Shown piece after piece: positions 44,597 through 54,643 of a DNA stretch of 64,000 nt. Both the position numbers and the translations under genes were made by a program. The notes beneath the pieces were generated by a model. The model saw only the letters and a list, made by a program, of their open reading frames with translations, made no database searches and was not told the origin of the DNA. The stretch spans positions 1,910,001-1,974,000 of the forward strand of contig NZ_CP087135.1 in NCBI RefSeq assembly GCF_020911945.1. Direction: 5' to 3'. Position 1 is the stretch's first letter; the number at the start of each line of letters is the position of its first letter. The stretch comes from Flavobacterium galactosidilyticum (GTDB taxonomy: Bacteria; Bacteroidota; Bacteroidia; Flavobacteriales; Flavobacteriaceae).

Positions 44597-46063
44597 TTAT
44601 TTGCTATTTTTTAAAGCAAATAGCAAATCTGCCAAATCAACTACTCCATAAGTAGAGGAATAGTCAGAAACTGCATAGGGTAAAATTAGACTATTATTGT
44701 GTATTATTGAACCACAAGAATACACTACATTAGGTACATATCCTTCTCGTTCGCCTTCTAATGGTGAGAGTAAAGGTTGTTTAAGGCGACCAATTTCTTT
44801 TGAAGGATCGTCTAAATCAAATAATGAAGCTCCTATACAGTATCGTCTCATAGCACCAACACCATGGGTAATCACTAACCAGCCTTCGGTTGTCCAGAGC
44901 GGTGATCCGCAATTTCCTATTTGCGTAAATTCCCAAGTATATTTTGGTTCTTGTATCATTATAGGATTATTCCATTGCGTTGGTCTATCAGAAAACATTA
45001 AGTAATTATTGACTCCGTCAATCCTAGAAAGCATTGCATATTTACCTTTTACTTTTCGAGGAAACAAAGCTAAATTTTTATTTGTGGCACCGATTCCAGA
45101 CAGAGGCATCACTCTAAAAGAATAAAAATCTTCAGTCGAAATCAGTTTAGGAAGAATTACATGTCCATCATATGCGGTATACGTTGCCATAATGCGTTCC
45201 GAATTATCATCGTCAATGAATCTTACAAATCGAGCATCTTCAATACCGCGGCTTTCGGATTCTGATATGGGAAAAATAACACGTTCAGTAATATCAGAGT
45301 CATGCTTAAATTGTATGTCGTAAAAGGAATCAGATAACCACACCATTTGCTCTAGAGCCGTTTTTCTACTTTGTTTTATGGTGGGATCGTTCAAAATATC
45401 ATGTACGAGCTTTTGTAATACTGAGTACTCAAATTCCTGAGGCAATTGTTGCATAATAACGTTTGAATATTTCTCGCTAATATTCATCTCCCTCAGTTTC
45501 ATTTGGAATCTTTGTTTATTGTAGTGTGTTTTATGTTCTATTTCTGCTTTGTCGATATAATTTCCAATCTTCATAACACGTAAGTCATTGTTTTTATCAA
45601 GAATTGCTCTTCTAAAAACAATCGAGGAAATATGGCCTTCTCCTGTAGCTCGAAAGGAGATAATCACTCTTTTTTCTCCTTCCTCAAGATCTGATTGATC
45701 AAAATCTTCTACTATCGATGGATTAAAGAAGGCTGCAGACTCTAAAGAATATTCCATTGTGCAGTAAGAGCCAATAAGCATTTTTCTTTCGTCAGATAAA
45801 GTGGTATAATCAATTTGCATTGCTTCTATAATGCCTCTTATCTTCTCACAATGCGAATAAAATATTTTAGAAATATTACGGTGTCTTCTAGCAAATTCCC
45901 TTAATGTATGCTCTAAAGTGTTATAAACTTGATTTTCAGTGAGTAGCATGATACGAGCTACCATATTTTGGGTTCGTTCATCACCATTCATAAAATATCT
46001 TGCAACAACTCGTTTCGCATCAGGTGCGAAAATTATATTTTTTCGTATTATTGGAATTCGCAT
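44597..46063 (-). CDS. GH130-family glycoside phosphorylase/hydrolase
   Basis: A protein of about 488 residues with an N-terminal helical part (about 1-165) and a five-bladed propeller of the GH130 type (about 170-480), with ARFVRFIDDD, TYTAYDGHVILPKLIST, LFPRKVKGKYAML and the late YSCGSIIHNNSLILPYAVSD. GH130 members are beta-mannoside phosphorylases or, in some groups, hydrolases. It has no signal peptide, so it is cytoplasmic. It is divergent from a GT4 glycosyltransferase. ATG at 46063 is preferred because the region upstream lacks family likeness and starts with GTG. Confidence 0.85.
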   Translation of the reverse strand: MRIPIIRKNIIFAPDAKRVVARYFMNGDERTQNMVARIMLLTENQVYNTLEHTLREFARRHRNISKIFYSHCEKIRGIIEAMQIDYTTLSDERKMLIGSYCTMEYSLESAAFFNPSIVEDFDQSDLEEGEKRVIISFRATGEGHISSIVFRRAILDKNNDLRVMKIGNYIDKAEIEHKTHYNKQRFQMKLREMNISEKYSNVIMQQLPQEFEYSVLQKLVHDILNDPTIKQSRKTALEQMVWLSDSFYDIQFKHDSDITERVIFPISESESRGIEDARFVRFIDDDNSERIMATYTAYDGHVILPKLISTEDFYSFRVMPLSGIGATNKNLALFPRKVKGKYAMLSRIDGVNNYLMFSDRPTQWNNPIMIQEPKYTWEFTQIGNCGSPLWTTEGWLVITHGVGAMRRYCIGASLFDLDDPSKEIGRLKQPLLSPLEGEREGYVPNVVYSCGSIIHNNSLILPYAVSDYSSTYGVVDLADLLFALKNSK

Positions 46064-46884
46064 AAAAATGTTTTTAGTTGATAAATAACTTTCTTGAAAT
46101 GAACTGAGTAGTGACAGATTAAATAGCAACACTACTTTTACAAGGAAGTAAGAACAGGTTGATTTAACTTAAGAAGTTACTCCAGCGTATTAATGTGCCT
46201 TATTTTTTAAAGTCTTTGTTTTTTGAGCAGCATAAATGAGTAATGAACTATTAAGACAGAATTTAAATTTTAAAATAATCGATAGCTAATGGAAATTTAT
46301 TTAAAAAAAAATCATTGGCTTTACTATTAAATATAAATTTTTTAAATAAAAAGGCTTTATTTCAAAAATACAATAAAAAAAATGAGATATCAACTTTGAA
46401 GTTGTTTTTACCAATTTTAAATGAATTTATCTCTAAAACGTGAATAATGTAAAACACAATACTAATTGTGTAACAATCTTATTAGACATTATTTATAAAT
46501 TTACAAATGAGATTTTTATTAAGTGTAGTACTCCTTTATATTCTCGTAATATTAAAAAATGAGTAAAAATTAGAGTTCTTTCTTAATTCAAGACGATAAT
46601 AATTATTAAAGACAGATACTCTTTTACGAATTTTATCTGATTTTGGCGAACTCAAAATTCTTTTTAAGAAGTTTTTACTATCTCGGTTTACTTTTAATAG
46701 TTACGCATAAAAATACTAAACGTAACTCAGTATTCTCTTCTAAAGTTGTCACGTAAATTGAGGTGCTTTTTTAGATTATCTGATTTGAAGTTTATGCAGT
46801 AAAAATTATTCACATCAAAAGTTAGATTTAATTTTTGTGAATGTGTTTTTTAAAATAAAGCAAAATATAATATAAAAAAAAATA
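46064..46884. other. Long AT-rich divergent gap
   Basis: About 820 bases between the GH130 gene and the GT4 gene. I see no open frame with protein-like composition and no RNA gene. It is AT-rich with poly-A and poly-T runs and probably holds the two divergent promoters. Confidence 0.5.
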
Positions 46885-49234
46885 ATGATGAAAACTTTGT
46901 CTACAAAATCAAAAATTGTTTTTCTTTCAACATATCCACCAACTCATTGTGGTATTGCAACTTTTACAAAAGATACTGTTCGTGCTATTGATACAATTTA
47001 TGGCAAGAGTATTAGCTGCGAGATTTGTGAAATAACATTTAAGGGAGATGCTAATATAAACTCGGCCTATCATTTGCCTTCTCAAAATAAAGAAGCTTAC
47101 CAAAAAGTGGCAGCAAAAATCAATAATGATCCTGATGTAAAGTTGGTACATATTCAGCATGAATTCGGATTGTTTGGAGGCCAATATGGTGACTATCTAC
47201 TAGATTTTTTTAGATGAAATCAAAAGACCAATTGCATTTACCTTTCACAGTGTAATACCCAATCCTAATGAAACTTTAAAGTCATTAGTGCAATTGTTAA
47301 TCAGTTATTCCGAAGCTATTTTTGTGATGACTCACAAATCTAAAAAAATCCTAATGGAAGATTATGGTTTAGCTGAGAGTAGTATTGCTTTAGTACCACA
47401 CGGTACAAATTTAGTAGATTATGAAACGACTGCTGAAGCTAAGAAAAAATTCGATTTCGAGGACAGAATTATTCTATCCACTTTCGGACTACTGGGAGAG
47501 GGAAAAAGTATAGAAACTGGACTTAAAGCTCTACCAGAAATAGTCAAACAGTTTCCAAATGTTCTTTATTTAGTGTTAGGTAGAACTCATCCAAATGCAA
47601 TTGAGAATAATGTAGATAAATATCGAAATTCGCTGCAGCAAATTGTTGAAGAGCTACATCTTGAAAATAATGTTCGATTTGTAAATGAATATCTAGAAGT
47701 AAATCAGCTTTTAGATTATTTGAAAGCCACTGACGTATATTTATTTACATCAAAAGATCCAAATCAGGCAGTAAGTGGTACATTTTCGTATGCTATGAGT
47801 TGCTCGTGTCCTATTGTAGCTAGCAAAATTCCGCATACAATGGAGAGCCTAACTAGCGATGTGGGTATTCTTGTTGACATACAAAATGTAGAGCAATTTG
47901 CTGCAGCTACTATAAAATTGTTGGCTGATGATGCTTTAAGAACTCAAATGGCATTGAATGCTTATGCAAAAACTACGAAGACTTCCTGGGAAAATACAGC
48001 AATAAAACATTTAGAAGTGTATCAAAGGATTTCAAAAGGTTTAAACCAAATTAAAATATCTTATCCTAAAATTAAAATGGATCATTTGAAGAGAATGACA
48101 ACAGATTTTGGAATGATTCAGTTTTGTAAAATTTCAGATCCAGATTTAGAGTCAGGATATACATTAGATGATAATGCAAGAGCGCTCATTGCAATTTGTA
48201 AGCAGTATCAACTAAATGGTAAACAAGTTGATGTAGAATACATGAAAATCTATTTAAATTTCATTGAAAGGTGCCAATTGCCAGGTGGTAATTTTATTAA
48301 TTATGTAGATAAAAATAATGTAATTGAGGCTAGAAACAGTGATGAAAATTTAGAAGATTCTAATGGTAGAGCCATTTGGGCTTTAGGCTTTTTTACTACG
48401 TTAACGCCATCAAATGATCTTGCACCTCTAATAGATAAAGCTATTGATTGTTTGAAAAAAGCGGTAAAAAAAGCAGAAAAATTTAATTCTCCGCGAGCGA
48501 TTGCTTTTTCAATTAAAGGGTTTTATTATTGGTACAGCGTTGAACCCTCGTTGGCTTTAAGGAATAGCATCGAAATTTTGAGTAAAAAAATTCAGTCGAT
48601 GTATACATCTGTTAGTACACCAGATTGGAATTGGTTTGAAAATAAGTTAACGTATGCAAATAGTATTTTACCTGAAGCGCTCCTGTTTACTTATTTAATT
48701 ACAGGACAGGAGAAAAGTAAAGAAATTGCTGTACAATCCATGAATTTTCTAATTGAAAAAATGTTTGTCGATGGTGAATTTAAAATCATTAGTAATGATG
48801 GGTGGTATGAGAAAGGAGTAACTCCCAATAGTTTTGGTGAGCAACCGATAGAAGCATGTTACATGATGCACACATTGGATTTATTTTATAAGACTTTTGG
48901 GAATACAGCGTACAAAGTGAATATGAAAAAAGCTTTTGATTGGTTTCTTGGTAGGAATCATTTAGGCCATATAATGTATAATCCTATTACTGGAGGATGT
49001 TATGATGGACTGGAAGAGAATAATGTAAATTTAAATCAAGGTGCTGAATCCACCGTTTGCTATTTATCGGCACGTTTATTAATAGAAAGTTATACTTCTA
49101 CAGGAAAAAATTCAGCATTATCAAATGCTGTAAAAATAGATAAATTTAACATTCCGTTATCCAATTTTCCAGAAATTCCGAATAACTCAAATAGGGAAGT
49201 CAATTCTAAAATAAAAAATAAGGTTCAGTTTTAA
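46885..49234 (+). pseudogene. GT4 glycosyltransferase, single-base frameshift
   Basis: Two frames of one gene: 46885-47217 and 47288-49234. They join if one T is removed from the seven-T run at 47205-47211, giving DYLLDFLDEIKRPIAFTFHS without a break and 782 residues in all. The N-terminal part (YPPTHCGIATFTKD, HIQHEFGLFGGQYG) and the middle (VLYLVLGRTHP, DVYLFTSKDPNQAVSGTFSY) are a GT4/GT-B fold. The last 400 or so residues resemble an alpha/alpha toroid domain (SGYTLDDNARALIAICKQ, WNWFENKLTYANSILPEAL). It could be a true pseudogene, slippage-switched or a sequencing error. It is divergent from GH130. Confidence 0.85.
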
Positions 49235-49308
49235 TATTAATGAACATTAAAGGAACCCCTAATAGTAGGCCTTACGGTTTTTACGAACGACAAAATAAAC
49301 ATTAAACA

Positions 49309-49343
49309 AAAAACCTGTAAATCAATTGATTACAGGTTTTTTT
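49309..49343. terminator. Terminator of ssrA and of GT4 gene
   Basis: AAACCTGTAA (49311-49320) and TTACAGGTTT (49330-49339) form a 10-bp stem with A/T runs on both sides. It can end the tmRNA transcript on the minus strand and the GT4 transcript on the plus strand. Confidence 0.85.
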
Positions 49344-49344
49344 G

Positions 49345-49738
49345 TGGAGTCGCCGAGAATCGAACTCGGGTCCAAACAAGCAACTAAAAAGCTTTCTACA
49401 CGTTTATTTCCTGATTGAGTTTTCGATAGTGTGCTCGGCCAGAAACAGCCACACGCTACTTATCTTCTTAATTTCGAAATCCACCCGAAGCTCATGGAAA
49501 TCTAGGTTTATTTTTACGGTTCCCCTAAATTGACCGCCACAAACCAAGGCTTTCAAGGAGAATCCAGCTTTCCTATCTGATAGGAACGTGGCTTAATCGT
49601 ACTATAATTCGGATTATGCAGCTAAAGCGTAGTTATTTTCGCCGTGTAAAATGGTAAGATCTTATATTTACGAGCAAGGTCTCAATGCTCGACGTGCTTA
49701 CTGATCAATTCGACTTGCTGTCAAAACCAGTCGACCCC
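49345..49738 (-). ncRNA. ssrA: Transfer-messenger RNA (tmRNA)
   Basis: One-piece tmRNA of about 394 bases. The ends pair as a tRNA-like acceptor stem: 5' GGGGTCG (from 49738) with 3' CGACTCC, then a discriminator A at 49345; CCA is not encoded. A T-arm (CCGAG-TTCGATT-CTCGG) precedes the 3' end. The tag reading frame is at 49614-49643 and encodes GENNYALAA, with resume codon GGC and stop TAA. tmRNA with SmpB rescues stalled ribosomes and tags the peptide for proteolysis. Confidence 0.97.
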
Positions 49739-49845
49739 TTTATTATTTCAAAAACCTAAATAGAATTTGAGTTTGCAAATGTACAGTTTTATTATTGAAA
49801 TCTATATATTAAACTACTTTCGGTATGACAAAAATCATTCCTTTT

Positions 49846-51045
49846 TTATTCGTCACCTATTTTAAAAGGATAGTCGCCAAACAAAACCGATAATTTTCGG
49901 ACATCGTACGTTTTACGGGTAAATTTATTGGATAATGCAATAATGGTAACTCCCTCTTTAGGTAAAGTAATATAAGATGAGGTGTTTCCGTGCCACCAAC
50001 CGTTATGAAAGTAAAAATTTTGACCAGTTTCCCAGTTCACCATTCGTATACCAAGACCATAATTTTTTGTGCCTTTACGTTCATTGCTGTACGGTTTGTA
50101 AACCATCGCATTCAGTTCTGGCGTTAAAAAATTAGCTGCATTTCGAGCTCTGTCAAATTTCAACAAATCTCGTGGTGTCGAATATATATTCTTGTCTCCA
50201 TAAACGGCATCTAAATAATCAGTACCTATTTCTACTTTGTTTCCTTTATAGGATGTTACAGCAGTGTCTTTATCCCTATTGTAGTTAAATACGTAGGTGT
50301 TTTTCATGCCCAATGGCTCGAAAATAATATTCTTCATTGCATCTTCGAACGATTGCTTGGTTATTTTTTCGATAATTAATGCCAACATGGCATAATTCGT
50401 ATTGCAATAACTAAAACGAGTATCGGTCTTAAATTCCAGCCCAATATTTTTAGTTGCCATGATAGTCAAAATATCTTGATTAGTCAATATATTATGGCGG
50501 TCCCAGACTGTTTTATCGCGATCCGTAAAATAGGCGTAATTACGAATCCCGCTTCGGTGATTTAATAGCGTTTTAATCGTAACATCAGGATAAGGAAATT
50601 CCCTTAAAATCGTATTCACTTTTTGATCGAGATCAATTTTTTTTGCATTAATTAATTTCAAAATTGCAGTAGCTGTTATGACCTTACTAACTGATGCTAG
50701 ATGAAGCGGAGTAGATTTAGTAATTAAAGTTTTTTCTCTGAAATTAGCATAGCCTTCATATCTTTCAAAAATAATCTGGCCGTTTTGTGCAACTAATATG
50801 CTTCCATTCGCACTGTTATTAGGCCAGTTTTTATTGTAAAAAGCCTCAATTTCATGTTTTTTAGTATTGCTGTATTCTGCGGTAAGTTTGGTTTCTGCCT
50901 TTTGTAATGGCTTCATTTTAGGCATGGTACTCTTCGGGAGTTCACCATCACTTAACTCAACTTTTTTTTTCTCTTTATTACAAGAACTTAAAACCAAAAA
51001 GAGCAGCGATATATGTAGTATATTTGTTTTTTTAATAAAATTCAT
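49846..51045 (-). CDS. Serine beta-lactamase-like hydrolase (lipoprotein)
   Basis: A 399-residue lipoprotein (lipobox LVLSSC, Cys22) with a class C beta-lactamase/DD-peptidase-like domain. It has SxxK in LASVSKVITAT, YxN in SYCNTNYAML and a C-terminal HNGWWHGNTSSYI in place of KTG. Such proteins include penicillin-binding-like esterases and D-aminopeptidases, so antibiotic hydrolysis should not be assumed. ATG at 51045 (MNFIKKTN) is chosen because it gives the signal peptide; an upstream GTG frame is not family-like. Confidence 0.88.
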   Translation of the reverse strand: MNFIKKTNILHISLLFLVLSSCNKEKKKVELSDGELPKSTMPKMKPLQKAETKLTAEYSNTKKHEIEAFYNKNWPNNSANGSILVAQNGQIIFERYEGYANFREKTLITKSTPLHLASVSKVITATAILKLINAKKIDLDQKVNTILREFPYPDVTIKTLLNHRSGIRNYAYFTDRDKTVWDRHNILTNQDILTIMATKNIGLEFKTDTRFSYCNTNYAMLALIIEKITKQSFEDAMKNIIFEPLGMKNTYVFNYNRDKDTAVTSYKGNKVEIGTDYLDAVYGDKNIYSTPRDLLKFDRARNAANFLTPELNAMVYKPYSNERKGTKNYGLGIRMVNWETGQNFYFHNGWWHGNTSSYITLPKEGVTIIALSNKFTRKTYDVRKLSVLFGDYPFKIGDE

Positions 51046-51231
51046 TTCTGTGGTGCTAGAAACGCAAATATATAGAATCAATATCTTTTGATTCTTTGTT
51101 TTTTTAAACCTTAACACTATTTTATCAGAAGCCGTTGCTCACTATTTTTACAATAGTTCGTAAGTCGGTGGTTAGTAATTTGATAGTTATTAATTTTATG
51201 TAGAAAATAAATTCAATTTAGTTTTAATTGT

Positions 51232-51239
51232 TATATTTG
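51232..51239 (+). promoter_or_regulatory. -7 promoter box, saccharopine dehydrogenase-like gene
   Basis: TATATTTG matches TAnnTTTG, 55 bases before the start codon. No TTTG box is seen at normal -33 spacing. Confidence 0.35.
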
Positions 51240-51294
51240 TAACAAATGAATACTGTAAAGTTATATTAAATTAATTTTAAAGCGTGTATTACCT

Positions 51295-52497
51295 ATGAAA
51301 TTTGGAATTTTAAAAGAACGGAAAAATCCGCCTGATAGAAGAGTTGTTTTTTCTCCTAACGAATTATCAAGATTGAAGCAAGAATATCAAAATGTCTTTA
51401 TAAAAGTAGAGCATTCTGATATTAGGATTTTCGACGATGCTCAATATAAGAATCTTGGAATAGAAGTAACTGATGATCTTAGTGATTGTGATGTATTAAT
51501 TGGCGTAAAAGAAGTTCCTGTTGAAAATTTAATTCCTAATAAATCTTATTTCTTTTTTTCGCATACAATCAAGAAGCAACCTTATAATAGAAAGCTGTTG
51601 CAGGCAGTGTTAAATAAAAATATCGATTTGTATGATTATGAAACTATTGTTGATTCAGAAAACCGCAGATTAATTGGTTTCGGCAGATATGCTGGAATTG
51701 TAGGGGCATATAATGGTATTCGAGCTTTTGGGATTAAGTTTGAATTGTTCAAGTTACCAAAAGCGGAAACACTTTCAGGCAAAGAATCACTAATTAGTCA
51801 TTTGAAAAGAGTGATCTTACCACCTTTAAAATTTGTAATTACTGGAACTGGCAAAGTGGGAAATGGTGCTAAAGAAATTCTAGATGCTATCAAAATCAAG
51901 GAAGTTTCGGTAGAAAATTATTTGACAAAAAATTATACTCAGGCTGTTTATACTCAAATTGATGTTTTAGAATACAACAAGCGTAAAGATGGTCAAGTTT
52001 TAGATTTTACTGATTTTTATCAAAATCCAACAGATTATGTTTCTGATTTTGAAAAATTCACCAAAGTTTCTGATATTTATATCACAGGACATTTTTATGG
52101 GAATGATGCTCCAGTAATTCTTACAAGAGAAATGCTAAAAGCAAATGATTGTAAAATAAAAGTAGTCGCTGATGTTTCTTGCGATATTGACGGTCCTATT
52201 GCTTGTACATTACGTTCATCAACAATAGCAGAGCCTATTTATGGCTATTTACCAGATGAGAATAAAGAAGTAGATGTTTTTCATCCGGCTGCAATAGTGG
52301 TCATGGCAGTAGATAATTTGCCTTGCGAATTACCTAAAGATGCCAGCGAAGGATTTGGAGAAATGTTTTTAGGACAGGTTTTTCCAGCATTTTTTAATGG
52401 TGATAAAGACGGTATTCTAAATAGAGCTAAAATTACAGAAAACGGAAAATTGACACCAAGATTTAGTTATCTGCAAGATTACGTAGATGGCAAATAA
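51295..52497 (+). CDS. Saccharopine dehydrogenase (lysine-forming)-like
   Basis: A 400-residue two-domain dehydrogenase of the alanine dehydrogenase/PNT fold. It has the N-terminal MKFGILKERKNPPDRRVVFS (which holds the substrate Arg/Lys), a Rossmann region KFVITGTGKVGNGA, and the C-terminal VADVSCDIDGPIACTLRSST and YGYLP segments typical of LYS1-type saccharopine dehydrogenase. It may catalyse NAD-linked conversion between saccharopine and lysine plus 2-oxoglutarate, i.e. lysine breakdown or synthesis. No LysA or LKR partner is adjacent. It is monocistronic with its own terminator. Confidence 0.85.
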   Translation: MKFGILKERKNPPDRRVVFSPNELSRLKQEYQNVFIKVEHSDIRIFDDAQYKNLGIEVTDDLSDCDVLIGVKEVPVENLIPNKSYFFFSHTIKKQPYNRKLLQAVLNKNIDLYDYETIVDSENRRLIGFGRYAGIVGAYNGIRAFGIKFELFKLPKAETLSGKESLISHLKRVILPPLKFVITGTGKVGNGAKEILDAIKIKEVSVENYLTKNYTQAVYTQIDVLEYNKRKDGQVLDFTDFYQNPTDYVSDFEKFTKVSDIYITGHFYGNDAPVILTREMLKANDCKIKVVADVSCDIDGPIACTLRSSTIAEPIYGYLPDENKEVDVFHPAAIVVMAVDNLPCELPKDASEGFGEMFLGQVFPAFFNGDKDGILNRAKITENGKLTPRFSYLQDYVDGK

Positions 52498-52519
52498 TCC
52501 ACTTCTATAATAAATCATG

Positions 52520-52549
52520 AAACCTGCACTTTATAAATGCAGGTTTTTT
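52520..52549 (+). terminator. Terminator of saccharopine dehydrogenase-like gene
   Basis: AAACCTGCA (52520-52528) pairs with TGCAGGTTT (52538-52546), followed by T residues. Confidence 0.88.
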
Positions 52550-52608
52550 ATGCTGATTTTTGAATAATTTAAACTAGTATCAACTTCGATTCCCAGTCTT
52601 TTTTTTAG

Positions 52609-52659
52609 CATTAAGGAAATTAAGTTTCATTAAGGTTAACTAACTTAATTTTCTTAATG
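52609..52659. repeat. 18-bp inverted repeat, part shared with 56079
   Basis: CATTAAGGAAATTAAGTT (52609-52626) and AACTTAATTTTCTTAATG (52642-52659) pair with one mismatch. The right arm continues to TTAATTTTCTTAATGGTTT (52645-52663), which recurs exactly at 56079-56097. It lies between a terminator and the next gene. Confidence 0.55.
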
Positions 52660-52809
52660 GTTTAAACATATTCAGTGGCTGACTGAAAATAAGTCTTTTA
52701 TAAAAACATAGAGCTAATTTTGAATTGTAAACATTACAATTCTCTTAACACTGCATAATTTTTGAGCTGAAGCTAAAAGCTTAATTTTACAGCAAATTTG
52801 AAATTTATA

Positions 52810-53808
52810 ATGAAAAAGAATATTCCAATTTCCATATTAGAGTTAGCCATAATCACAGAAGATAGTAATGCAAAAGAAACGTTTGAAAAAACTAAAGCAC
52901 TAGCGCAATTTGCGGACGAACTTGGTTATAAGAGATTTTGGTTGGCAGAACATCACAATATGGCTCATGTTGCCAGTACGGCAACCGTTATACTTATTGG
53001 TTACATTGCTAGTCAAACTAAAAACATACGAGTTGGTTCTGGTGGAATAATGTTACCTAATCACGCTCCTTTAATTATCGCAGAACAATTTGGAACCCTT
53101 GAAACGCTATATCCTAATCGTATTGATTTAGGTTTAGGTAGAGCGCCAGGAACTGACGGAATGACCGCACAAGCCATTCGGAAAGATTTTTATGAGCAAT
53201 CACAACGGTTTCCTCAAAATGTAGCAGAACTTCAGAAATATTTCTCTAAAGATAATGCTGCTGAAAATGTAAGAGCGTTTCCTGCCGAAGGCACTAATGT
53301 TCCTATTTGGATTCTAGGCTCTAGTTTAGATAGTGCCGCTTTGGCAGCAGCCAATGGATTGCCGTATGCATTCGCAGGGCATTTTGCACCTAAATTAATG
53401 TATCAGGCGTTTCAATATTATCGGGATCATTTTCAACCTTCACAATATTTAGACCAGCCAAAAACAATGGCTTGCGTAAATGCAATTGTTGCTGATACTG
53501 ATAACGAAGCAGAAATCTTAGCTACTAGCTTGACGCAAATGTTTCTTAATTTGATTAGGAATGATAGAAAGCCTTTGCAGCCTCCTGTTGAATCTATGGA
53601 TGGTGTAATGTCTGAACAAGAACATTTTCACGTGAACCAAATGACAGCTTGTTCCTTCGTAGGAAGTAAAAATAAAGTAGAGGCTAAGTTAAAACAATTT
53701 ATTGAATACACTAAAATTGATGAAGTGATGATTACTAGCCCAATTTTTAATCAAGAGGATAAAATGAAAAGTGTCCGACTTATGAAAGAAGTCATCGACA
53801 ATATATAA
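52810..53808 (+). CDS. Luciferase-like flavin monooxygenase (MsnO8 type)
   Basis: A protein of about 332 residues of the luciferase-like monooxygenase class. It has an FMN-binding TIM barrel with RFWLAEHHNM, VGSGGIMLPNHAP and GLGRAPGTD typical of MsnO8-type LLM proteins. It presumably uses reduced flavin to oxygenate an organic substrate; the substrate is unknown and no reductase is adjacent. ATG at 52810 (MKKNIPIS) is chosen over the TTG at 52798. The -7 box is unclear. Confidence 0.88.
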   Translation: MKKNIPISILELAIITEDSNAKETFEKTKALAQFADELGYKRFWLAEHHNMAHVASTATVILIGYIASQTKNIRVGSGGIMLPNHAPLIIAEQFGTLETLYPNRIDLGLGRAPGTDGMTAQAIRKDFYEQSQRFPQNVAELQKYFSKDNAAENVRAFPAEGTNVPIWILGSSLDSAALAAANGLPYAFAGHFAPKLMYQAFQYYRDHFQPSQYLDQPKTMACVNAIVADTDNEAEILATSLTQMFLNLIRNDRKPLQPPVESMDGVMSEQEHFHVNQMTACSFVGSKNKVEAKLKQFIEYTKIDEVMITSPIFNQEDKMKSVRLMKEVIDNI

Positions 53809-53850
53809 GGACAATATAATAGCGTTTGCCTCTGTTTAAATGGTGTTGAA

Positions 53851-53895
53851 AAAAAAATCAGCCAAAAAATAGTATATAATTTGGCTGATTTTTTT
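53851..53895. terminator. Bidirectional terminator, LLM and DoxX genes
   Basis: AAATCAGCCAAA (53855-53866) pairs perfectly with TTTGGCTGATTT (53880-53891), with A and T runs on either side. Confidence 0.9.
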
Positions 53896-53934
53896 AATTA
53901 TAAGTAGGCGTATTACCTTTTATCAAATCTTTGA

Positions 53935-54312
53935 TTACTTTGCTACAAACAAACCTTTATAATTTCCCCAGTGACTAATAATTAAAAAGATATTGCCAAA
54001 AAAAACAAAAAGCGCAATAGGCAGGTTTTCTGGTGTCAAGAAGAAATTAATTAACAAAATGTTCAGTGTAACAGGCAAAATGACAATATTAGCAAGGGTT
54101 ACAAATCGTCCGGTGATAAATGACAGTCCACATAGAAATTCTAGTGATTTCGCAAGAGGTATTAAATAAGTAGATGCCATTAATCCTACATTAAAGGCTT
54201 TGAAATTTCCAGTAGTTTCAGGCTCAGGAGCGAGATGCAGAAAAAAACTAACTGAAGTATAGAGAAAAAGAATTCCAAGTAAGGACCGAATTATTAGGAT
54301 TGCAATTTTCAT
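53935..54312 (-). CDS. DoxX-family membrane protein
   Basis: A 125-residue protein with four hydrophobic helices (about 4-22, 44-66, 70-92, 97-117). It resembles DoxX-like proteins, in which the first helix is followed by SVSFFLHL and helix 3 by the GRFVTLANI segment. Function is unknown in this family; many are linked with quinones or oxidoreductases. It is alone on its strand. Confidence 0.75.
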   Translation of the reverse strand: MKIAILIIRSLLGILFLYTSVSFFLHLAPEPETTGNFKAFNVGLMASTYLIPLAKSLEFLCGLSFITGRFVTLANIVILPVTLNILLINFFLTPENLPIALFVFFGNIFLIISHWGNYKGLFVAK

Positions 54313-54643
54313 AATATATGTTTTTTAAGTGGTTACATATTTAAAAATTATCTTTTAGTAATTGCACGTTCAACTACATTTCAACTTTCCATCGGGGGCT
54401 TTCTTTTGAAGCTAATTCATTGTTTTAGTACAAAATCTTAACTAATATAATTGATGATCCAGATTCGTAAATACTAGATTCTATCTTTAAAATTTGATAA
54501 AACATCAAAAGGACTGTTAGTTAAGAAAAAAATAGATTGAATATTCACTATCAAATTTACAAAAAATTAAGCCAGTTTTAGCAAAATCAATTATTGAAGG
54601 TTTGTTTTTTATTGTAATTTTGAATTTTAAACACAATTACTTT
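54313..54643. other. Divergent gap with degraded repeat sequence
   Basis: About 330 bases between DoxX and pabB. A GCCCCCGATGGA motif on the minus strand (54391-54402 region) resembles the first arm of the palindromic elements, but no second arm was found. It also holds the pabB promoter candidate. Confidence 0.4.
54594..54622 (+). promoter_or_regulatory. Promoter of pabB
   Basis: TTG (54594-54596), an 18-base spacer and TAATTTTG (54615-54622) match the Bacteroidetes promoter pattern. The -7 box ends 21 bases before the proposed TTG start of pabB. Confidence 0.5.

Noticed and set aside
49342..49533. 63-residue open frame on the plus strand
   Set aside because: It lies inside the tmRNA gene, whose tag and tRNA-like ends are clear on the minus strand.
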